Assembly: GCA_900556625.1 (NCBI GenBank)
Contig: USPQ01000046.1
Location: 1-21,082 of the forward strand
Direction: 5' to 3'
Length of the DNA stretch: 21,082 nucleotides
DNA from: an uncultured Bacteroides sp.
Lineage (GTDB): Bacteria; Bacteroidota; Bacteroidia; Bacteroidales; Bacteroidaceae
The position numbers and the translations under genes are program-made. The notes under the pieces are model-generated. The model did not search any database, was not told the origin of the DNA, and saw only the letters and a list, made by a program, of their open reading frames with translations. Numbering within the stretch: position 1 is the stretch's first letter; each line of letters starts with the position of its first letter. This document shows positions 17,221 through 21,082 of this stretch, piece after piece.

Positions 17221-17439
17221 ATGGAAAATAAGATTCTGATTTTTCGAACTTCTATCACCAGAAAATGCGACATCAAACGCATCGAGAAACTTCTGGCACA
17301 ATATCCCCAAATCGACAAATGGAATGTAGACTTTGAGGATTGGGAAAAAATATTAAGAATCGAGTGCAGTGGCATCACCGCACTCGAAATTTCGGAAGTG
17401 CTCCGGAATAATCATATTTTTACCTCTGAACTGGAATAA
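17221..17439 (+). CDS. 72-residue HMA-like small protein without metal-binding CxxC
   Basis: The sequence fits a beta-alpha-beta-beta-alpha-beta ferredoxin-like layout: strand KILIFRTS (4-11), helix CDIKRIEKLLAQY (16-28), strands around WNVDF and KILRIEC, helix TALEISEVLRN (53-63), and a final strand near HIFTSEL. This resembles heavy-metal-associated (HMA) domains, but the metal loop has TSITRKC in place of a CxxC motif. The two cysteines (C16, C49) are not adjacent, so classical copper binding is not expected. It follows the AraC-type gene by 13 bp. The function is not known to me. A sensor or partner role for the AraC-type protein is conjecture. Fold assignment is from pattern only. Confidence 0.7.
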   Translation: MENKILIFRTSITRKCDIKRIEKLLAQYPQIDKWNVDFEDWEKILRIECSGITALEISEVLRNNHIFTSELE

Positions 17440-17454
17440 AGACAGGAAAGGGTT

Positions 17455-18153
17455 TTAAACGCCCAACAACTGTTTCAACTCAGCCACTCCTTCAGAAGCT
17501 CCCTTCTGAATCACATGTACCGGACGAGAAGTATGTGTATCCACCGGCTTTGGGTCAATGAGATACACCTCTGCTTCCCGCGGTACATAATGAAGTAATC
17601 CCGCAGCAGGATACACGTTAAGCGAAGTGCCGATAATTACAAAAATGTCCGCTTTCTCCACATATTGAATAGCTGTCTCAATTTCGGGGACCGCCTCGCC
17701 GAACCAAACTATAAAAGGCCGCAACTGTGTTCCGTCTCCCGCCTTGTCTCCAAGTTTCACCTCGTATTCTTCAGGTTTTAATTCCTTTATATAATGGGGA
17801 TTATAAGGATCACGACTGGAACATACTTTTGTCAGTTCACCATGCAAATGAATAATATGACTGCTTCCGGCTCTTTCGTGCAAATTATCAATGTTCTGCG
17901 TTACCACCGTTACTCTGAAATTCTTTTCCAGCTCCGCCAATAATTCATGCCCGCGATTCGGCGTCACATCCAACAACTGTTTCCGGCGTTCATTATAAAA
18001 GTTTATCACCAATGCAGGGTCGCGCTGATAGCCTTCCGGAGTAGCCACTTGCTCCACCGGATACCGGTCCCACAGACCGCCTGCATCACGAAACGTACTG
18101 ATTCCACTCTCGGCACTCATACCGGCACCCGTCAATATTACCAGATTCTTCAT
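17455..18153 (-). CDS. SIR2-family NAD-dependent protein deacylase, zinc-site-less
   Basis: This 232-residue sirtuin uses NAD to remove acyl groups from protein lysines. NAD-site motifs are GAGMSAESGI (9-18), FRDAGGLW (21-28), TQNIDNLHERAG (85-96) and GTSLNVYPA, with catalytic H104 in HLHGE. Y53 and R56 in FYNERR match the Tyr-x-x-Arg pocket of SIRT5/CobB-type (class III) enzymes that prefer succinyl or malonyl groups. Only one cysteine (C111) exists in the whole protein, so the structural Cys4 zinc site is missing. The segment between HGE and RPFIVWFGE is a charged insert instead. The gene has its own promoter and a consensus AGGAGG 7 nt before ATG, unusually strong for Bacteroides. It converges on the HMA-like gene with only 15 bp between stops. 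Confidence 0.95.
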   Translation of the reverse strand: MKNLVILTGAGMSAESGISTFRDAGGLWDRYPVEQVATPEGYQRDPALVINFYNERRKQLLDVTPNRGHELLAELEKNFRVTVVTQNIDNLHERAGSSHIIHLHGELTKVCSSRDPYNPHYIKELKPEEYEVKLGDKAGDGTQLRPFIVWFGEAVPEIETAIQYVEKADIFVIIGTSLNVYPAAGLLHYVPREAEVYLIDPKPVDTHTSRPVHVIQKGASEGVAELKQLLGV

Positions 18154-18160
18154 AATCGTT

Positions 18161-18166
18161 CCTCCT
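18161..18166 (-). promoter_or_regulatory. Consensus Shine-Dalgarno of the sirtuin gene
   Basis: On the minus strand AGGAGG stands 7 nt before the ATG at 18153. Most genes in this window have A-rich leaders without such a site, so it both fixes the start and predicts efficient translation. Confidence 0.75.
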
Positions 18167-18186
18167 TCTGTTCATTTTAAGATATA

Positions 18187-18194
18187 CAAATGTA
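18187..18194 (-). promoter_or_regulatory. -7 element of the sirtuin promoter
   Basis: On the minus strand TACATTTG matches TAnnTTTG. A TTTC 20 bp upstream matches three of four bases of the -33 TTTG. The leader would be about 30 nt. Confidence 0.6.
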
Positions 18195-18436
18195 ATCAGA
18201 ATCATCGAATAAAAGAAAACTTTTGCACCTAATAATCTAGCTTCGAAAATGCGGGGATTTAAGTCGAAGTAGCCTAAAGACTAGCATCACATATACTATA
18301 ATCTATACACAAATACTAGAATCAATGAGATTAAATCTCAGGAACAAAAGAATAAATAATCTAAAGAAAAGCAGTTAACTTTCACGGATATAAGAATTTT
18401 TAAATACCAAATGCTAAATGATTCAAATAAAACACG

Positions 18437-18444
18437 TACTTTTG
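18437..18444 (+). promoter_or_regulatory. -7 element of the FKBP operon promoter
   Basis: TACTTTTG matches TAnnTTTG. No clear -33 TTTG is present. Transcription would start near 18450, leaving a leader of about 70 nt that includes the 15-codon upstream ORF. Confidence 0.55.
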
Positions 18445-18481
18445 CGATTCATAAATTTGCAATTGATTGAAAGCTAAAACC

Positions 18482-18529
18482 ATGAAGGTGATACATTTCA
18501 ATCGCCAACAAAAAACATTATATGGATAA
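18482..18529 (+). CDS. Possible 15-codon upstream ORF overlapping the FKBP start
   Basis: ATG at 18482 encodes MKVIHFNRQQKTLYG and stops at 18527-18529, in a different frame from the FKBP gene. Its last 8 nt overlap the FKBP start (ATGGATAA), an arrangement that would couple translation. No Shine-Dalgarno precedes it. Could be chance. Confidence 0.3.
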   Translation: MKVIHFNRQQKTLYG

Positions 18530-19106
18530 ATTTAGTTACGCTATTGGCCTTGGAATCGGTCAAAACTTATCAAGTATGGGAATTCAAGGTCTCGCAGTAG
18601 ATGATTTTGCACAAGCAATCAGAGACGTACTGGAAGGTAATCAAACGGCTATCAGCCACAATGAAGCCCGCGAAATAGTAAACAAATACTTCGAAGAACT
18701 GGAAGCTAAAATGAGCGCTGTCGCCATTGAACAAGGAAAGGCTTTCCTCGAAGAAAACAAAAAAAGACCGGGTATTGTTACACTGCCCAGCGGATTGCAA
18801 TACGAGGTTATCAATGAAGGTACAGGCAAAAAACCGAAAGCGACCGACCAAGTAAGATGCCACTACGAAGGCACGTTGGTAGACGGCACCCTGTTCGACA
18901 GTTCTATCCAGCGTGGCGAACCTGCCGTATTCGGCGTTAACCAGGTAATTCCGGGTTGGGTAGAAGCCCTGCAACTGATGTCGGAAGGTGCTAAATGGAA
19001 ACTGTATATCCCATCGGACCTGGGCTATGGCGCAAGAGGTGCCGGAGAAATGATTCCTCCTCACAGCACACTCGTTTTTGAAGTAGAATTACTTGAAGTA
19101 TTATAA
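18522..19106 (+). CDS. Cytoplasmic FKBP-type peptidyl-prolyl cis-trans isomerase
   Basis: This 194-residue protein has no signal peptide. It combines an FKBP_N dimerisation segment (1-80, opening FSYAIGLGIGQNL, with a long amphipathic helix ~45-80) with a C-terminal FKBP domain (~88-194). Active-site residues of the family are visible: Y115 (HYEGTL), F125-D126 (FDSS), V142-I143 and W146 (QVIPGW), Y169 (GYGARG), and F186 (LVFEVELL). The layout is that of FklB/FKBP22-type enzymes, which assist prolyl-limited folding. The paralogous lipoprotein gene follows after 19 bp in the same operon. The start at 18522 is the only ATG that gives the complete FKBP_N motif. Confidence 0.94.
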   Translation: MDKFSYAIGLGIGQNLSSMGIQGLAVDDFAQAIRDVLEGNQTAISHNEAREIVNKYFEELEAKMSAVAIEQGKAFLEENKKRPGIVTLPSGLQYEVINEGTGKKPKATDQVRCHYEGTLVDGTLFDSSIQRGEPAVFGVNQVIPGWVEALQLMSEGAKWKLYIPSDLGYGARGAGEMIPPHSTLVFEVELLEVL

Positions 19107-19125
19107 ATAAAAATTTCAAAGCAAA

Positions 19126-20010
19126 ATGAAAAAAGTTAGTATTTTTATGGCAATCGCCGCTGCTGCAAGCCTTGCTTCTTGTACAGCTCAAGCTCCTAAA
19201 GCAAATCTGAAATCAGACCTCGATTCACTGTCTTATTCTATCGGTATGGCTCAGACTCAAGGTCTGAAAGGCTATCTGACAGGTCGTTTGAACGTTGATA
19301 CTGCATATATGGCAGAATTCATCAAAGGTTTGAACGACGGCGTAAGCAAAACCAGCAAAAAAGACATTGCTTACATGGCAGGTATTCAAATCGGTCAGCA
19401 AATCAGCGGCGAGAACGGTATGATAAAAAACATCAATCAGGAACTGTTTGCCGGTGACTCTACTAAAACTATCAGCAAAGACAACTTCATGGCTGGTTTC
19501 ATCGCAGGTACGCTGGAAAAAGGTGGCGTAATGTCTATGGAAGCTGCTCAGGCTTATACTCGTACAGCTATGGAAGCTATCAAAACAAAAGCTTTGGAAG
19601 AAAAATATGCTGACTACAAAGCTGAAAACGAAAAATTCCTTGCCGACAACAAAGCTAAAGAAGGTGTGAAAACAACTCCGAGCGGTCTGCAATATAAAGT
19701 TATCACTGAAGGTAAAGGTGAAATTCCTGCCGACACTTGCAAAGTGAAAGTAAACTACAAAGGTACTTTGATCGATGGTACTGAATTCGATAGCTCTTAC
19801 AAACGTAACGAACCGGCTACTTTCCGTGCCAACCAAGTTATCAAAGGCTGGACAGAAGCATTGACCATGATGCCCGTAGGTTCTAAATGGGAACTTTATA
19901 TCCCGCAGGATCTTGCTTATGGCGCAAGAGAATCAGGCGGCCAGATCAAACCGTTCTCTACTTTGATTTTCGAAGTTGAACTGTTGAGTATCGAGAAGGA
20001 TAAGAAATAA
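19126..20010 (+). CDS. Lipoprotein FKBP-type peptidyl-prolyl cis-trans isomerase
   Basis: This 294-residue protein has a lipoprotein signal (SLASC, Cys19), placing it in the periplasm or envelope. The N-terminal part contains two FKBP_N-like half units: LSYSIGMAQTQGL with EFIKGLNDG (~35-72), and IAYMAGIQIGQQI with GFIAGTLEKG (~81-133). A long charged helix (~138-180) links to the C-terminal FKBP domain (~185-290) with Y211 (NYKGTL), F221-D222, V238-I239, W242, Y265 and F282. It is the envelope counterpart of the preceding cytoplasmic FKBP and probably arose by duplication. The operon ends at the terminator at 20034. Envelope prolyl isomerases of this type resemble FkpA/Mip in function. Confidence 0.94.
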   Translation: MKKVSIFMAIAAAASLASCTAQAPKANLKSDLDSLSYSIGMAQTQGLKGYLTGRLNVDTAYMAEFIKGLNDGVSKTSKKDIAYMAGIQIGQQISGENGMIKNINQELFAGDSTKTISKDNFMAGFIAGTLEKGGVMSMEAAQAYTRTAMEAIKTKALEEKYADYKAENEKFLADNKAKEGVKTTPSGLQYKVITEGKGEIPADTCKVKVNYKGTLIDGTEFDSSYKRNEPATFRANQVIKGWTEALTMMPVGSKWELYIPQDLAYGARESGGQIKPFSTLIFEVELLSIEKDKK

Positions 20011-20033
20011 TTTTCTGTCTAAATAGAAAAAGG

Positions 20034-20067
20034 AAAGAGGTGCAAAGTGATTGCCCCTCTTTTTTTT
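20034..20067 (+). terminator. Rho-independent terminator of the FKBP operon
   Basis: AAAGAGG plus GCAA pairs with TTGC plus CCTCTTT with a one-base mismatch (T against C) and a 5-nt AGTGA loop. The run of T from 20061 to 20067 overlaps the last stem bases. It starts 24 bp after the FKBP stop and is the clearest terminator in the window. Confidence 0.9.
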
Positions 20068-20118
20068 GCTTTTTCCTATTTTTTTTCTCGGAAAAGAAGA
20101 ATAATTAAAATAAATCTC

Positions 20119-20126
20119 TATATTTG
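20119..20126 (+). promoter_or_regulatory. -7 element of the Lrp/AsnC gene promoter
   Basis: TATATTTG matches TAnnTTTG and lies 40 bp before the ATG at 20167, downstream of the FKBP terminator. It shows that a longer frame open from 20047 is not the real start. No -33 TTTG is evident. Confidence 0.6.
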
Positions 20127-20166
20127 CTTACTATTTGATAACAACTGGAAATTACAATTTATTATT

Positions 20167-20631
20167 ATGGAAAGAATAGACAACCTCGACAGGCAAATAC
20201 TAGAGATTATCTCACAGAATGCCCGCATCCCTTTCAAAGACGTAGCAGCCGAATGCGGAGTGTCACGCGCAGCTATTCATCAACGTGTGCAGAGATTGAT
20301 TGACTTGGGTGTCATCGTAGGCTCAGGCTATCATGTAAATCCGAAATCATTGGGATACAGAACATGTACGTATGTCGGCATCAAACTGGAAAAAGGCTCT
20401 ATGTACAAATCTGTAGTGGCCGAGTTGCAGAAGATTCCGGAAATCGTAGAATGTCACTTCACCACTGGCCCGTATACCATGCTGACCAAACTTTATGCAT
20501 GTGACAATGAACACCTAATGGATTTGCTGAATAACAAAATGCAAGAGATACCGGGTGTAGTAGCTACCGAGACATTGATTTCTCTGGAGCAAAGCATCAA
20601 AAAAGAAATTCCTATCCGAGTAGAAAAGTAA
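20167..20631 (+). CDS. Lrp/AsnC-family transcriptional regulator
   Basis: This 154-residue protein has an N-terminal AsnC-type helix-turn-helix (MERIDNLDRQILEII, then ARIPFKDVAAECGVSRAAIHQRVQRLIDLGVI, ~4-52) and a C-terminal RAM/AsnC ligand-binding domain (~65-150, TYVGIKLEKGS, ECHFTTGPYTMLTKLYA, TETLISLEQSIKKEI). Such proteins sense amino acids and form octamers. I set the start at ATG 20167 because the in-frame extension to 20047 runs through the terminator and promoter and encodes low-complexity sequence. The target and ligand are not readable. The DUF4491-type gene begins 4 bp after its stop, so the two are co-transcribed. Confidence 0.93.
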   Translation: MERIDNLDRQILEIISQNARIPFKDVAAECGVSRAAIHQRVQRLIDLGVIVGSGYHVNPKSLGYRTCTYVGIKLEKGSMYKSVVAELQKIPEIVECHFTTGPYTMLTKLYACDNEHLMDLLNNKMQEIPGVVATETLISLEQSIKKEIPIRVEK

Positions 20632-20635
20632 GCCC

Positions 20636-20947
20636 ATGGAATTTCTAAGTGAATATCACCTTGCAGGGTTATTCATCGGAATTTGTACCTTTTTGATTAT
20701 CGGCCTTTTTCACCCTGTCGTGGTAAAGGCCGAATATTATTGGGGCACAAAATGCTGGTGGATATTCCTGATACTCGGTATTGCCGGTGTAGTTGCCTCA
20801 TTAAGCATCGAGAACGTCATCATAGCTTCTCTGCTAGGCGTATTTGCCTTCTCCTCTTTCTGGACAATCAAAGAGGTTTTCGAACAGGAAGAAAGAGTAA
20901 AAAAAGGCTGGTTCCCCAAGAACCCGAAACGCAAATATAAATTCTGA
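20636..20947 (+). CDS. DUF4491-type small membrane protein
   Basis: This 103-residue hydrophobic protein has three predicted membrane helices (about 8-29, 41-57 and 60-78) and a basic C-terminal tail (WFPKNPKRKYKF). The conserved pattern LIIGLFHPVVVKAEYYWGTKCWWIFL and FEQEERVKKGWFPKNPKR is what I recall of DUF4491 in Bacteroidetes, a family of unknown function. It starts 4 bp after the Lrp/AsnC stop. Co-transcription hints at control by, or a link to, that regulator, but no function should be assigned. Confidence 0.85.
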   Translation: MEFLSEYHLAGLFIGICTFLIIGLFHPVVVKAEYYWGTKCWWIFLILGIAGVVASLSIENVIIASLLGVFAFSSFWTIKEVFEQEERVKKGWFPKNPKRKYKF

Positions 20948-20980
20948 GAAGAAAAGTCACGTAGTTTTTTATTGAAAGAA

Positions 20981-21012
20981 TTTGCATAATTCAATAGAAA
21001 ATACTATTTTTG
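20981..21012 (+). promoter_or_regulatory. Canonical Bacteroides promoter for the tRNA
   Basis: TTTG at 20981-20984 and TATTTTTG at 21005-21012 are separated by 20 bp, a full match to the TTTG/TAnnTTTG consensus of the primary Bacteroides sigma factor. It is the best promoter in the window, as expected for a stable RNA gene. Transcription should start near 21019. Confidence 0.85.
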
Positions 21013-21039
21013 TCACCGCATCCGATAAAAGGATACATC

Positions 21040-21082
21040 GGACTTGTAGCTCAGTTGGTTAGAGCAACAGACTCATAATCTG
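21040..21082 (+). tRNA. tRNA with CAT anticodon (probably tRNA-Met), 3' part outside window
   Basis: The 5' acceptor strand GGACTTG, D-stem GCTC/GAGC with loop AGTTGGTTA, anticodon stem starting ACAGA, and loop CTCATAA with anticodon CAT (21074-21076) are visible, and the 3' side of the stem begins TCTG. The sequence ends before the T arm. CAT is read as methionine, or as isoleucine if lysidine-modified. Elongator Met is the likelier call, but the missing half prevents a decision. Confidence 0.9.

Larger units (their letters stand above)
18154..18521. other. 368-bp divergent promoter region between the sirtuin and FKBP genes
   Basis: No full-size gene is visible. It contains the sirtuin ribosome-binding site and promoter on the minus strand, the FKBP promoter on the plus strand, a weak CTTCGA/TCGAAG inverted repeat (18242-18270), and the start of a 15-codon upstream ORF (18482-18529) that runs into the first FKBP gene. 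Confidence 0.6.

Noticed and set aside
18570..19064. 164-codon open frame on the minus strand opposite the cytoplasmic FKBP gene
   Set aside because: Same reason: antisense shadow of a well-supported FKBP gene.
19225..19836. 203-codon open frame on the minus strand opposite the lipoprotein FKBP gene
   Set aside because: It mirrors a strongly coding plus-strand gene, has Phe/Ser/Val-rich sequence typical of an antisense shadow, and no recognisable domain or start signal.
20047..20166. 40-codon N-terminal extension of the Lrp/AsnC protein
   Set aside because: It overlaps the T-run of the FKBP terminator and contains the TATATTTG promoter element; the family N-terminus begins at ATG 20167.
1..21082. 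CRISPR arrays, insertion sequences, integrases, invertible promoter cassettes
   Set aside because: No regularly spaced repeats, transposase or recombinase genes, or long inverted repeats flanking a promoter were found on either strand.

Overview
The window looks like chromosomal DNA from a gut Bacteroides species. The evidence is an AT-rich genome, a SusC/SusD pair beside a hybrid two-component regulator with a beta-propeller sensor, lipoproteins whose Cys is followed by Ser/Asp, TAnnTTTG-type -7 promoter elements, and A-rich rather than Shine-Dalgarno leaders. All functions below come from reading the sequence; no database search was run.

Left two thirds (1-15582, all minus strand): a polysaccharide utilization locus (PUL). 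In transcription order it holds the hybrid two-component system regulator (HTCS, 15582-11548), a 444-bp regulatory gap, a GH29 alpha-L-fucosidase, a GH2 beta-galactosidase-like enzyme, SusC, SusD, and a lipoprotein metallopeptidase of the M60 (mucinase/enhancin-like) family. The M60 gene runs off the left edge, cut exactly at the His-Glu of its HExxH motif. Enzymes precede SusC/D, which is an unusual order. The two glycosidases have ordinary signal peptides (periplasm), while SusD and M60 have lipoprotein signals (cell surface). The likely scheme is that M60 cleaves O-glycosylated (mucin-type) protein outside, SusCD imports the glycopeptide or glycan, and the fucosidase and GH2 enzyme trim Fuc and Gal in the periplasm. 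The HTCS senses a released sugar and activates the locus.

Middle (15583-18153): divergent from the HTCS is a plus-strand group of a SAM-dependent methyltransferase (with a ~230-nt leader containing a 13-codon ORF and two hairpins), a stand-alone AraC-type DNA-binding protein, and a 72-residue HMA-like protein without the metal-binding CxxC. A SIR2-family deacylase on the minus strand converges on it. The deacylase has a consensus Shine-Dalgarno sequence and lacks the zinc-binding cysteines.

Right (18154-21082, plus strand): two tandem FKBP peptidyl-prolyl isomerases (one cytoplasmic, one lipoprotein) ended by a strong intrinsic terminator, an Lrp/AsnC regulator, a DUF4491-type membrane protein, and the first 43 nt of a tRNA with a CAT anticodon behind a textbook Bacteroides promoter. 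This part looks like conserved housekeeping chromosome.

No CRISPR array, insertion sequence, integrase, phage gene or rRNA is visible. The most original material is in the non-coding DNA (structured methyltransferase leader, paired direct repeats near the two PUL promoters, an orphan plus-strand terminator inside the PUL) and in the mismatch between an STN-type SusC and an HTCS-only regulatory setting.
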